A stretch of 64,000 nucleotides of DNA from Polytrichum commune (Eukaryota; Streptophyta; Polytrichopsida; Polytrichales; Polytrichaceae). Positions 25,009-36,188 of the stretch are shown one piece after another; within the stretch, counting starts at the first letter, position 1, and the number at the start of each line of letters is the position of its first letter. The stretch spans positions 13,954,501-14,018,500 of the forward strand of contig OX485808.1 in assembly GCA_950295325.1 (NCBI GenBank). The letters are read 5' to 3'. A program made the translations under genes and the position numbers. The notes below the pieces were generated by a model. It had not been told where the DNA came from. It ran no database searches and saw only the letters and a list, made by a program, of their open reading frames with translations.

Positions 25009-25417
25009 CTGCACCCCGCGCACGCAATTCACCAAACCCCTCAGTAACACAAACTAGCCCACAAAACAAATTAACGCCGCACCTCTCCAACAACCCCGCC
25101 CACTCCCATCCAACATCCAAGCACCCTCTCCCATAAACTCTCCGTGCACCCTACAAAACCCCACCTTCTCCACGCCGCCAAACACCTCCCACCACCACAA
25201 ATGCCCTCTTCTTCTCACCGCCCTTGCTCAATTCCAATGCCCGTGCAAACGCCCCAGCCCTCGCCGCACCTCTTCCCACGCCCCCTCCCAAACCGAACCC
25301 TATCCCACCAAACTATACAACCTGCACGAAACCTCGTCTAGCGTCCACTCCGCAAAGCAAAAACAAAAAAACACATACATGCACACCGGAACCACACAAA
25401 TGCAGCTGCACACCAAC
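25009..25417 (-). other. Probable 5' UTR intron of EF-1alpha, left copy
   Basis: On the gene strand a donor ACGTTCAG|GTTGGT and an acceptor GGGGTGCAG|AGCATTCAAG bound 409 bp, ending 10 bp before the ATG. A long leader intron just before the start codon is usual for plant EF-1alpha genes. Inferred from splice signals only. Confidence 0.6.
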
Positions 25418-25739
25418 CTGAACGTCTGCGACGCAAAAACGATGTCACCGAGATGGACGCGTCCGGAGCTGCTCTCGCAGAGAGAGAGCCGAAGAGTGAA
25501 GGGGAGAGTTCAGCAGCGCCGCGGACTCTTAACCCTAGCTCCCTGCCTTCCTCCCCGTCCTCCCTGCCCCCGATCTCCCGCGGCCCACCGTCCGATCCAG
25601 ACCATCTGACGGCGCCGGGCTGCACCGCTGTCTGCTCCTAATCAAAGCGCAAACACGTCGGCTCGGTTCCTAATTCACTTCACAATCGAAAACCTCACTC
25701 GCCGCCGCTGTGTTTCAAGATTGTGCCTCTGCTAATTCA
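25418..25739 (-). promoter_or_regulatory. EF-1alpha promoter and leader, left copy
   Basis: On the gene strand it contains a TGGGCC motif (site II/TCP type), a telo-box-like CTAGGGTTAA about 45 bp further on, and a pyrimidine-rich CTCTCCCCTTCACTCTTCGG stretch that may hold the transcription start. Telo-box and site II combinations are typical of plant translation-machinery genes. No clear TATA box was seen. Confidence 0.5.
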
Positions 25740-28623
25740 CATCAATTAAGTTATTGCACATAGGTATCAAGAAAGAAAAAATATTTTTAGTCTCAATTGA
25801 ATATTTGATGAATATTCAAAGTCAAAACTACTAGTTTCCTTATACCAATCCATAGGCAACCTCGCATATGATGAGGACCCCCACCTTCATTGCCTAGAAC
25901 CAACACAACATAGCTGGGTACTAGACCCAAACTACATCAAAGCCCAAGTAGTAATGGTATGCAAAGCCACACGGCTACCTCCATGATCCCTCCCGGTTCG
26001 CTTGCAAAACCATCACCTTGCATCCCGGGAACCGACCCCCTTTGCATCCCTGGAAATGACCCTTTTGTGCTTTGTGGGCCTACCTCCTTGGTGTTGTGAA
26101 TAGAATGACTAGAATAGGCATTGACAAGCCACCCTAATCCCACCTTGAACCAACCCGAGATAGAGTGGAGCCCGTTACATACCCTACATGAAGGTCATGG
26201 AGGCCGCTCTGAGGTGGCACCACTAATGGCACCTAAAACCGTCACTTCGTGGGCCCATACACTCCTACACCGCCGGGTACGGTTCAAGGTTGCAGAGTGT
26301 TGGCAATTGGGAGGCGTTTATAGGTGTTGGTTTTGGATGGGGTGTTGGTTTTAGCACCCTCTACCTTATCACATGTCACATGTACAAATCACGCGTGCTA
26401 TGAACTACGCCGGATAACATGCCTTTTATCTCACCCTCCTCACTTTTCCCATGACGCTTCTTACGAATAAGTGAACAAATATCGTCCTGGATGCTATGCT
26501 GGATGACTTCATCCATGTCACCAACTTCCCATGAAATATCATCACCGATGATTGCAATCTGGATGAAAAATCACTCCGTAAGCCACAACAATCGCTACGT
26601 CTCCAAAAAACTTTACCACTTAATGCCGGGGACACTACAATTCCTATCTAACAAGACCATTACCGTCGGTGACACTAAATGTCATATTCAATGTAGTAAC
26701 TCAGCATGGTAATGGTAATGGTGAGGTCGGCCCATATGCTTTGCCACCATCGGGGATTGTAGCCGCCACGATGGAGATGCCCTCATGCTTAGGTATCTAT
26801 CTAAGTGAGACCCATGATCCTTAGGACACCAAACAACCTTGAACCTCGCAAACGATAATGATGTGCATCAACCAAGAACGCCTACTGCGAGCTTTGCACC
26901 ACCCCATCACACGATCCACCCACGAATCCCGAACGACTCTCACCTCCCATCCCCCCCGTCCCCCAACAAATGACGCCACTCTCAATGGTATGAACTCTTC
27001 CTTTCCACCAAAATGGAAGGCTTTCCACAAGGTCCATGCCAACCAACTCCATGACTCATAATCAACCATAAGAGATCAACGGATGAACGTAATATGACAC
27101 GATGGATGATATTTTCACTACACATTTGTGGATATTTTGTGTCGAGTTTTGGTAACCCTATTGCTCTTGGATGAGCAATCAACTACGAATGAGTACCTTC
27201 ACTTAGATCTATCAACTTAAAATATAAACGACCACTAAATCATCCATATAGATATTATATTTCAAATAGTATGTTCATCCTCAAACTTGTTAGCATTCTC
27301 AAAATTAGTGTGTGCTAGAATAATCGAGTCCACGTCAAATTTCTATGGGATAATCAATTTTTTTTTAGATTTTGCCCACATCAATTTCATTTCCAACCAA
27401 AACTTTGTGGTGTCTCACATGTAGAACATTGTTCCAGTCTTGTTGAGTTTGAATACCTAGTCAAGATTGATAAAACTGTGGCTGCAATGAAAATGTGAAC
27501 AAAATCGAACTATGTTTCAAGCATATTAGCCACGTAGATCTAGTTCGAAGGTGGCATATAATGCAAGGTCTTTGATGGCTTGTGAATTCACATAGCCTCC
27601 ATGTCACAGTAAAGGAAGCACTGGGTGTCAAAATTTGTCTAGGATATGGTATGCATGTAGGGCGGCGTGCATATGACCCTTGGACCGCTACTGGCATCTA
27701 TGGCACACAATCTTCAAAGTTATCGGCAAATATATGATGCGAGGCATTGAATTTGTGGTCGGGTTGCAAGTGGTCAGTTGAGTTGGCGATATAGGTGCTT
27801 GGAAATTTGCAATCTAGTGGCTCGCATCAGGTAGATGGGTCTTAAGTGGCTCATGTCCTTCATTGGAACCCTATATTTGATTGGTACATGGTTCGATGAG
27901 GATCAAAGAGCAAACATCATAGCAGAGCCCAACATTTTCCTTTAAATTGCACCCATACCCAGACCATGCCCATTAGCAGCGACCTATGCCCACCCATGCC
28001 CACTCATAGCATGACATGTGCGCACCCATGCCCACACATAGCATGACATGTCCCCACCCATGTCCACCCATGCTATTCAAATTGCGCCCATGTATTCAAA
28101 GATTGTGTAATGTGTATCACCCGCCTACACCAAGTCTTGGTTGGATCGGACAAATAAAAGATCGTTCACTATCGTTGGCTTCAGGGGAAAGTTAGTATAC
28201 GAGCGGAGAGCGGAGAACTCAATTTGAGACATGAATTGAGAGGAAAAATGCACGTATAACCGCGGGATTTACTGAAAATATATAACTATTTTTAGAAAAG
28301 TTTAAGGTTTAGGTACTCTATTACCGTGGAAATAGGGCAACATTTCTTGATTCATAACATTTATAGAATTTTGAAGCATAGAAATATTTTAATAAATTAC
28401 AAAATTAGGGCTTACATCAGCATGACGTCACCAAGACAATATCCAAACACGTGTACTATAGCAAATATTACTGTAAATTAAAAACATTTACTATTTGAAG
28501 TAAACACGAAGCAGGTCTGTTAAAATAAATTTTCCACATGATTTGAGAGAATTATTATGTATACTTGTAGGAAGATTTGTTTACTATTCTATTTTCTGAT
28601 GTCATAATATTATCCTCAAAATT
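25740..28623. other. Left arm between EF-1alpha and the GNHR gene
   Basis: No intact gene recognised; frames are under about 85 codons. A phrase near 26615-26720 holds GGGGACACTACAATT and ATTACCGTCGGTGACACTAAA, sharing the TTTAGTGTCACC core with 44670-44690 in the spacer. The 32-bp minisatellite at 27991-28074 lies here. Confidence 0.4.
27991..28074. repeat. 32-bp minisatellite, left arm
   Basis: Two full units starting CACCCATGCCCAC at 27991 and 28023, each containing CATAGCATGACATGT, and a partial third from 28055. CCATGCCCA-like phrases continue for some 40 bp on the left side. Confidence 0.75.
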
Positions 28624-31600
28624 TCATTTATAAGGATACTCTGCAATAATGAGGTCCACTACACCTTTCTGCAACACCTTGCATGACAAGAAGAATTCCT
28701 TGGATGCTCCAACCTTTTTTTCAGAAAAACCAGAGCGTTTAGTAGATAATGAATTGGTCAATAGGGGCAGGCTAGCTTAATTGAATGGGAATTAAGCTGG
28801 ATATGTACCTCACTTAGAAAAACAACCATGTCATCGTACGTTGAAGGGAATTTGTTGTGCTTCGCCTTATAATCTGTCAGCCAAAACACTCACCCTTAAG
28901 CGTCGTGGTCCGGGGGATTGCCTGAAGCTCACATATATTTTAGTTGCCCTTATATCCATGGAATTGGCACCCTCAATAATTCTTTAATTGAACTATGAAA
29001 ACCAAAACTCTTTATTCAACCACAAAGGGTGAGTGTTCAAGAACACTCCTTCTATCCTAACTATTGCCACCACAAGTTAAGTGGTTGATTCTCAATAACC
29101 TCCACACACCAAATCAAGCTTAGCATTAGGTTGCTTGGCTTGCCTAGCCAGCCTAAGCCTAATCCCCCTGTTCTTATGCTAACCCTCCCTCTTAATCTAT
29201 TTAATCAACCCGGTAGTTCAGTCACCCAGTCAACCATTCCAGCATCGTTCGGCCCAGGAGCCCTCCAGGATGGTACCCTCCCACAGTCGGCCGAGCCTCC
29301 GAGCTCTGAGGTCAGAGTTGGGCCTTGCGTGTTCGATCCAATAGCCTGCCCTTCCGACTCCTCTGAACCGCTAGCCGAAGCACATTGCCGCTTGGACTTG
29401 ATTCCAGGGTCGCCACCCAATCCTCTCTTGGTCACCAACATTGCAATGTTGAATTTAGCCTCCACCTGTAGCACGCCAGTAGACTTTTGTTTTGGTCGCA
29501 TCTCCCACTGCTTTCACAATTCGGAATCCACCCAGGATCAGTTGCCTTCGAGTTCCCAAGATTCTCCCTCTGACTTACTGCCCCTCGTTGAGGGACCTGT
29601 AGCCTTTCTGCCAGTGGGACTGGATGCTCGCGCATGCCATGCTTGCCGCCCTCTCTGTGTTGGTTGCCTTCACACTTCTGTGCCATTTTTCTCTCACCAT
29701 TCACGGCATTGAGTTTTCAAGCCTGAGAGCTCATCTCCCTGGCCCTTGCTGGTTTCCCCCTTCGCTAGCCTTGAATCCTCAAATCCTTGGTATCTCAGTG
29801 CTGCTTCACCCATCCGCCAGCAACCTCCTCCGCCGCTTGGTACTAACTCCTGTGTGTGTAGAGAGAGCGAACAACCGAGAGGCCCAGCGCCTTCCAACCG
29901 CCGCTGGTCTCCTGATCCTATTTTTTCTAGGTTGCACCGAAAGAAGAATGGTTGCTTTTCCGGGGGGTTGTTCTTGTGAGCGTGTGAGCCCAAATTAAAG
30001 GCCCACATGTGTTTTTAAGCCTAGAAGTGATACCCACGGGGTATGAACCTCCTATCAAGTGTTCAACACATAAAAATAGTGTTAAGTTGAGGTTTTAGGT
30101 GGGATTGGGTGTAAACGGGATTGTTAGTATTCTAGTATTAAAGTGTGAGGTTGAGATTTTGGGAGTCGGTTAGTCGGGTTAGTAAGGTTTAAAACCTTGG
30201 GGATTAATGAGTCGAGTATTGTGGGTTGTAATGGGCATAGTTAGTGTTCACTTTAGGAGGGGGTCCACTGGACCCTAACAATTTCCGGATCTAGGGACTC
30301 TGGATCGGTTGAGGAGAGCCCCCGAGCTCCTAGAGTACTCTCTCTCTCAAATTAAATTGGGCCGTCGGCTGCTGGCCTACGAGGGCGCGGTCTGGGGGAT
30401 GAAAATGCCTGGCCGCAGAGGTGGGTATGGTGGAGAGGTGAAGGAGGACGCAAAAGAAAAAAAATAAAAATAAAAATCGTTGGTGGTAGCAATCAACGGT
30501 GAGTTGAACCCAGCTGGAGAAACGAATGAGAGGCAAGGTCGGGTCGAAGGAGCAGTCCAGGGTTCTGCGGGGGATTCAACTCTTGGAACGGATTTAGCTT
30601 CGGTGAGTTGCTACCCCAGCAATGCGGCCGAATTCCAGAGAGCCACACTCAATGTGAGTGGGTGGTTGTAAGGTATGGGTGCAGCTTGGAATCCAGCATA
30701 GACTAAGGCTCGGTTGAGCACAATCGAAGAAGCTTCATTCAGAGTAGAGTACTGGTTGAATTTTGAGCGTTCAGGGAGGACATCATCGACGCCCAGGGGG
30801 ATTCGGGAGTAGTAAAGGACATGAATTGGGTTGGCTTAGTTTCCACATCGCCTGGCAACGGAATTGAGAATAAGAGGGGTATACAGAGGTTGGGGAATGT
30901 CTTGCAGTAGCATTCGGAAAGAGTTACAAGGTCAGGTGGTCGAGATTAATGGCTGGGTCGGCTGGAGGTTAGAGGGTCGTCCTGGCCGTGAAGGAAGAGG
31001 TTGAGCCTGGTTCAGCAGGAAGGATGGCCAGGGTAACAGGGTAGTCAACGCCAAATGGGATCCAGTAAGGTAAGGTAGGGAGTCTCGAGGCCGAGGCTAA
31101 CCGGAGCAGGCCAACTGAATAAATGGAGACCACCTGCTGGACTGGGCTAAGGGGACTGAAGCTGGCCGAGACCAAGGGAGAGGAAACTGAGACGAGGCAT
31201 CCAGGCTCTTCGGCCAGCAGGCCAACCGAACCAGGGGAGACATGCTGCTGGACTGGGCTAATGGGACTGAAGCTGGCCGAGACCAGGGGAGAGGAGACTG
31301 AGACGAGGCATTCAGGTTTTAAGGCCAGCAGGCCAACCGAACAGAACAGTAGCTAAGTGAACATATTTGTTAGGGTAGACTTAAGGATTGATTAAGTCAT
31401 ACACATGTGGCTTAGCAGTGAGCAAAGGCCAAGTATTGACTTGCTTTTGAATTAATGCAAGGTTTATATAATTAATGGGTAGTTACCAATAATGTACTAG
31501 GACTAGGGAATTGAATGTGGTGTGATGATTTTGGGCAAGGAGTATTCGTGAATACTCCGAACCTAGTGGTTTATAAAGGCAAATATTGAGGTTCCAATTG

Positions 31601-33322
31601 TCATTAGCCGAATTGTGGGGCTGGCTAATGCACAGGAGAAAACTAGTGAATGGGTGTGAGCCATGAACCCCCACCTGGACTAGGACGCATAAGGGTGGGG
31701 GTTTCTGGCTGACAGAGCGCCGTTTTCTCCACCCAACTCTATGAAGATGGCAATCTCCCAGAGCCGACACCTCATGGCCTCCACGTAATCGAAGATAGTC
31801 AAGATAGGATCTTCGCCATCGGGATTGTAGTTAATATTCTCCCCCAGGTGTGTGAGAACACCCGAGAATAGCTCGTCAGCCTCCACTACGGAACTCTTCT
31901 GAACTCAGAAGAGACGTCAGAACTCGTCTGTTGAGGCCATGCACACCACACAATGTTAAAAAATTAGATTATGTCTTATAGTTTGCCATCCTTTCCACAA
32001 CTCCCTCTCTCATCAGCACCCTCGATGCACTGCCTTAGTGGTGTTTTGCTCTTCTCTTCCACGTCTCGATCTATCCTCTCACCTTACCATTTTTGGCCCA
32101 TAAACCCTCTATACCCAACCCCACCCTTAACAGTCTCGTTAACGGCAGTGTCCTAGAGCACAATCAAATGACATCATAAATTTTAAGATCAACACTAACC
32201 TGAGCCCACCGTGTTGCCCGATTTAGCCATTCTCGAAACTTGGTCTCAACGAAGTTAGCCTTGGGAAAGCGATGCGCATCCCGAATTGCTGCAGACGAGT
32301 TCCACCTCTGGAGCCACTTCACCATCATCATTGGAGGCATCGCAGAAGTGGCTAGCATATACAATTTCTCCTGTAGCATCTCAGGTTCATCAAACTTCTC
32401 ATAGTGATCCTTTACTTCCTCTAGAAAACCAGCAGTTAGCCTGGGATCCGCAACAAGCTTATCCTCGACCTTTTTCACAGCCTTCCTAACCCATTCCTCT
32501 GCATTACGTTCCGTCCAATTTATCAAATATGGGTTCTTCATCATGTACTTGTCTTCAGCAGCATGTGCAACTTCTGCAATCTCTTGCTATAATTCCAACA
32601 ATTAATTCAATCAGCTCCAAGAATTCTTTATCTAAAAATTTAATGACACGACAACATTTGAAATTTACATTACATGGTAAAGAACCGCATTCAGACCCTC
32701 AACGGTGAAGGTGAACCATGTCCGATTTTTTCCAGACTGCTTCTTCCTTGCAGCCTCCAAAACAGTTGGAGATACCAAATCCTGAAAGTAGGCCAGTGAC
32801 TGTGGGGCAATATTCTCGATGCGAAATAACATGTGTCTTAGGTTCGTGGTGTCGTGAGATTTCTGATCCTTCCTGCAAAACCATAATGGTCATTAGAAAT
32901 ATGCATAAGTAATTCAAACACTCATGTTAATGATGAGGATCTTACCAATTCACTTCATGCAGAGCGGCTATCATAGATGGTACGTCTCTCCTTGGGTCAA
33001 GGATTGCACCCTCAACATATAAATGCCAATTGATATCATGAATATGAAACTGCTCAATGATTGGCAACCATGCCTGCAAACGATGGTTCCCATCCCAAAC
33101 CATGAACATCTTATTCGAAAAAACCTTCAAGTCATTATCTGCAAGAAGTGCCTTCTCGAATTTTTCATTCACCACCTTCTACTCTGTACACCACTTCGCC
33201 ACCACACTCGGGGTCACGTTATTGGTGTGCCCATGGTTGTCCTCCAGTGCCACATAAAAGAAACCATTCTCCTCCATGTAGCCATTAGTCATAAAATGAG
33301 TAGCGAGTTGGGACACGTTGTT
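28624..33322 (-). pseudogene. 'GNHR' (ParB-like) multi-exon gene, broken, left copy
   Basis: Mirror of 48047-52745, where the reading is described in full. Exons on the reverse strand: 33322-32946, 32872-32674, 32586-32200, 31898-31715 plus 28874-28809 (one exon cut by the insertion at 28875-31714), and 28713-28624 ending in TGA. The first exon has an in-frame TAG at 33181-33179. The phrase WDGNHRLQAW resembles the GxHR signature of ParB/sulfiredoxin-like domains. The N-terminus is missing: the first exon abuts the palindromic satellite. Both arms carry the same stop and insertion, so these lesions predate the duplication or have been homogenised. Confidence 0.65.
28875..31714. mobile_element. 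2.84-kb insertion bounded by inverted TGTCAGCC termini, left arm
   Basis: The left end starts TGTCAGCCAAAACACTCACC and the right end, read inward, starts TGTCAGCCAGAAACCCCCAC; similarity extends for about 45 bp. Each end has a perfect hairpin 156 bp inside: GAGTGTTC-AA-GAACACTC at 29031-29048 and GGAGTATTC-GT-GAATACTCC at 31539-31558, with paired base changes preserving the stem. It interrupts an exon of the GNHR gene. No target-site duplication is visible, so it may be a TIR element that lost bases on insertion, or two inverted LTR-like units. No transposase or pol domain is recognised. A 111-bp tandem duplication lies at about 31134-31355. Confidence 0.65.
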
Positions 33323-34892
33323 CTTGAGTATATGATATAGGAGAGTATATGTATGTGTATATGATATATCACATAGACACCCTCTCGGATCCGAGCGGGT
33401 GGTGGAGGGGTGGGATCCCCACATCATATTTTGCTTTGGGATGTAGGTTTGAAGGATGTGTGAGGTATTTCTTTGGATATATGATATGTGAGAGTATATG
33501 TTTGTGTATATGATATGTTACATACACACCCTCTCGGATCAGAGAGGGTGGTGGAGGGGTAGGATTCTCACATTTGATTTTGCTTTGGGACCTACGTTTG
33601 CTGTATGTGCGAGGTATTTATGTGGGTATATGATATGGGAGAGTATATGTTTGTATACATAATATGTCACATACATACCCTCTCGGATCAAAGAGGGTGG
33701 TGGAGGTGTAGGATCCTCACATCAGATTTTGCTTTGGGACCTACGTTTGTTGTATGTGCGAGGTATTTATGTGGGTATATGATATGGGAGAGTATATGTT
33801 TGTATACATGATATGTCACATACACATCCTCTCGAATCCGAGAGGGTGGTGGAGGGGTGGGATCCCCACATCATATTTTGCTTTGGGATCTAGGTTTGAA
33901 GGATGTGTAAGGTATTTCTTTGGGTATATGATATGTGAGAGTATATATTTGTGTATATGATATGTCACATACACACCCTCCCGGATCCGAGAGGGTGGTG
34001 GAGGGGTAGGATCCCTACATCAGATTTTGCTTTGGGACCTACGTTTGTTGTATGTGCGAGGTATTTATGTGGGTATATGATATGAGAGAGTATATGTTTG
34101 TGTACATGATATGTTACATATACACCCTCTCGGATCCTAGAGGGTGGTGGAGGTGTAGGATCCCCACATCAGATTTTGTTTTGGGACATAGCTTTGAATA
34201 GCCATAACTTCCTCAATACTTACCTAAATGTGGCAAGTGAGTAGTCCATTAGCATCTACAAGAAGCGTAAATGAAGATGGATTGGTCATTTGTTAAAATC
34301 CAAGAATGTATGAAAAAGTTATGATGGTCTGAAGTTTGTAGGGGCTTCTTGGTAGGGACCCTCTCGGATCCGAGAGGGTGGTGGAGGTGATTGTGAAATA
34401 GTTGGGAAAGGACTAGAGAAGGACCCTCTCGGATCCGAGAGGGTCTTTACTTGGAGGGCATTAGGACCAGATTTTGACTTCAAGGCTAGGTACTTAGTAT
34501 GTGTAGTTGGGTCAACTTGTTTGGATTGGGTCGGTTTTGATGGTGAATAAGTTGGGTATGGACTAGAGAAGGACCCTCTCGGATCCGAGAGGGTCTTCAC
34601 TTGAGGGCTTGAGGACCACATTTTGATTTCAAGACTAGGCACTTTGTATGTGTAGTTGGATCAACTTGTTTGGACTTGTTTGGTTTTGCTGGTGAATAAG
34701 TTGGGTATGGACTAGAGAAGGATCCTCTCGGATCCGAGAGAGTCTTCGCTGGAGGGCTTGAGGACCACATTTTGATATCAAGGCTAGGCACTTTGTATGT
34801 GTAGTTGGGTTGAACTTGTTTGGACTGGTTCAATTTTGATAGTGAATAAGTTGGATATGGACTAGAGAAGGACACTCTGTGATCCGAGAAGG
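33323..34892. repeat. 149/150-bp satellite with palindromic core, left arm
   Basis: Eleven copies of a palindromic core, consensus CCCTCTCGGATCCGAGAGGG (a perfect 20-bp palindrome, 24 bp with the outer GA/TC in two copies, centred on a BamHI site). Core starts: 33380, 33529, 33678, 33827, 33976, 34125, spaced exactly 149 bp; then 34359, 34424, 34574, 34723 and 34873, mostly spaced 149-150 bp. The first six share a unit rich in ATATGATATG(T) and GTGGTGGAGGGGT(A/G)GGATCC; the last four share a different unit with AATAAGTTGGGTATGGACTAGAGAAGG-like sequence (split here at 20: AATAAGTTGGGTATGGACTA). The last core, at the arm's inner edge, is decayed. Confidence 0.93.
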
Positions 34893-35631
34893 TCTTTAGA
34901 GATAGACTTGACGTTTCAAGACAGAAATAGAACGAATGACAAAGACCCAATTGGGCATTAAATATAGGACTGTCCCTCGTGCGAACACTTGTATAAGATC
35001 TCGTGATATTCATCTCCTTTGTTTTAGAATCATAAGTTATGGACTCTCGAGTGCCATAAGATGTGTTCGGTTCAAGGGAGGATTTTTGGAGTGTTGGACT
35101 AGACATGCTCTACAAGGGTGATACCTGACATGCAGAACCATATCAAGAGAAGGAAAAAAAGATGAAAGTTGTATTTCAGTAGCACTAAGGCATTCAAGAC
35201 GAGTAGAATGGGGAGGAAGAACACAACACGAAAGATACGAGACAAATGGAATTAACAAACTTTTAGATTTTGAAAACACAGGGGAAAACGCAACATTGTC
35301 GACGGTAGATGAATCTGAAGGTTCGTCAACGTCCCAGGGCCGAGGATGTCAGTCTGGAGGAGCATCGAAAGATGTGGGGACGCAGTCCAATCCCGCATCC
35401 AATCCCGCATCGGAGGACGACCTTGAAGAGACGAGCTTGATGGAACCGGAAGGTGGGTTTCTAAAACCTATATTTGATTCTTGTGTTCACCTCAGACTAG
35501 GGGCCGCAGTGATTCAAAAGCTTTGTGAGAATGAACATTCAAGTAGGGCAGACAAGATTTATGGACTGGCACGGAGGAGGAGCAAGCAACTTATATCGGG
35601 TTTTGGGTTTTAGTCTTTTAGGGTTTTTTTT
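34893..35631. other. Spacer edge, no recognised gene
   Basis: A forward frame of 105 codons at 35296-35613 is Ser/Glu-rich at its start and has no motif I recognise. The first bases after the arm (GGTCTTTAGAGATAGACTTG) still resemble the satellite phrase GGTCTTCACTTGAGGGCTTG, so decayed satellite may continue past the junction. Confidence 0.4.
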
Positions 35632-35862
35632 TCATTGGAGCACATGTGCCCAAAAAGAAGCTTTGTGAAGCATGTCATCGAGGGCTTTCTCCCGAAGAGG
35701 AAGAGAAGAGGGGAACTTGTTTTTAGTTTTGACCTCGGCGGGGGAATTCCACCACCGAAGCCATCTAGCCTTAAAACAAGCATCCACATGTGTAGTTGCC
35801 ACCTTTTGCAGTTTTTCAATAGTCATATCCGAGACGAGGAAGGTGGAGAAATGACGGTCAAT
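35632..35862 (-). pseudogene. Diverged exon of a GNHR-gene paralogue
   Basis: A reverse-strand frame begins after a good acceptor (TTTTGCAG|ATTGACC at 35863) and ends in a stop at 35632-35634. Its ARWLRWWNSPAEVKTKNKFP and KALDDMLHKASFWAHV segments align with VKWLQRWNSSAAIRDAHRFP and KFREWLNRATRWAQV at the end of exon C of the GNHR gene, with the same spacing. The rest of the gene is not found nearby. This shows the family has at least two lineages here. Confidence 0.6.
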
Positions 35863-36188
35863 CTGCAAAAATGAATAGTCAACGTAAACAAACCCGTTAA
35901 AAGAATTTGTTTCAATTCACCAATATTACTGGAAAGTGAGAGCACAATAATAGGAAAAAAATAGGAATTTCTCAATCTTTAAATCCCTTGGGTCCACGGT
36001 TAAAGGTCTCAAAAAATGGCCCAAAAATAATATTCTTAGAATATTCCTGAAATATATACCCAAATTGCTAAATTTATCAAAACTTTCTATATTTGCATTC
36101 TGGTCTCCATTTTATGCTCTCTGCTCTCCAATTCTCCGCTCTCCTCTCTCCTTCCATTGCTCGCATACAAGTCTCGTCCGTTGATCAT
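35863..36188. other. Short AT-rich gap before the Ty3 remnant
   Basis: No gene. A CTCCGCTCTCC phrase near 36132-36143 also occurs on the mirrored strand of the arms (right arm, about 53155), too short to interpret. Confidence 0.35.

Larger units (their letters stand above)
17369..34892 (+). repeat. Giant inverted repeat, left arm
   Basis: Reverse-complement partner of 46477-64000. Every mirrored pair checked satisfies left + right = 81,369, from the window end (64000 with 17369) to the inner edge (34892 with 46477), so there is no net insertion or deletion across at least 17,524 bp. The only differences found are at 30465 and 30471, where an A-rich run is interrupted by T, while the mirrored positions 50904 and 50898 continue an unbroken T20 run. 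The inner edge is sharp: 34892/46477 pair and 34893/46476 do not. The outer edge is not visible because the window ends while the arms still match. Confidence 0.97.

Noticed and set aside
29131-29712. 193-codon Pro/Ser-rich frame and its mirror at 51657-52238
   Set aside because: It lies inside the TGTCAGCC-bounded insertion, overlaps other open frames on both strands, and has no domain or codon pattern suggesting a protein.
30330-30671. Differing frame lengths between arms (120 codons at 50698-51060 against 63 codons at 30480-30671) as evidence of divergence in coding
   Set aside because: The difference comes only from the two bases in the A/T run, which create a stop in the left arm; there is no sign that either frame is a real gene.
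33323-34892. Regularly spaced palindromic repeats as a CRISPR array
   Set aside because: The intervening sequence is itself repeated, the period is 149 bp, no cas genes are present and the DNA is plant nuclear.
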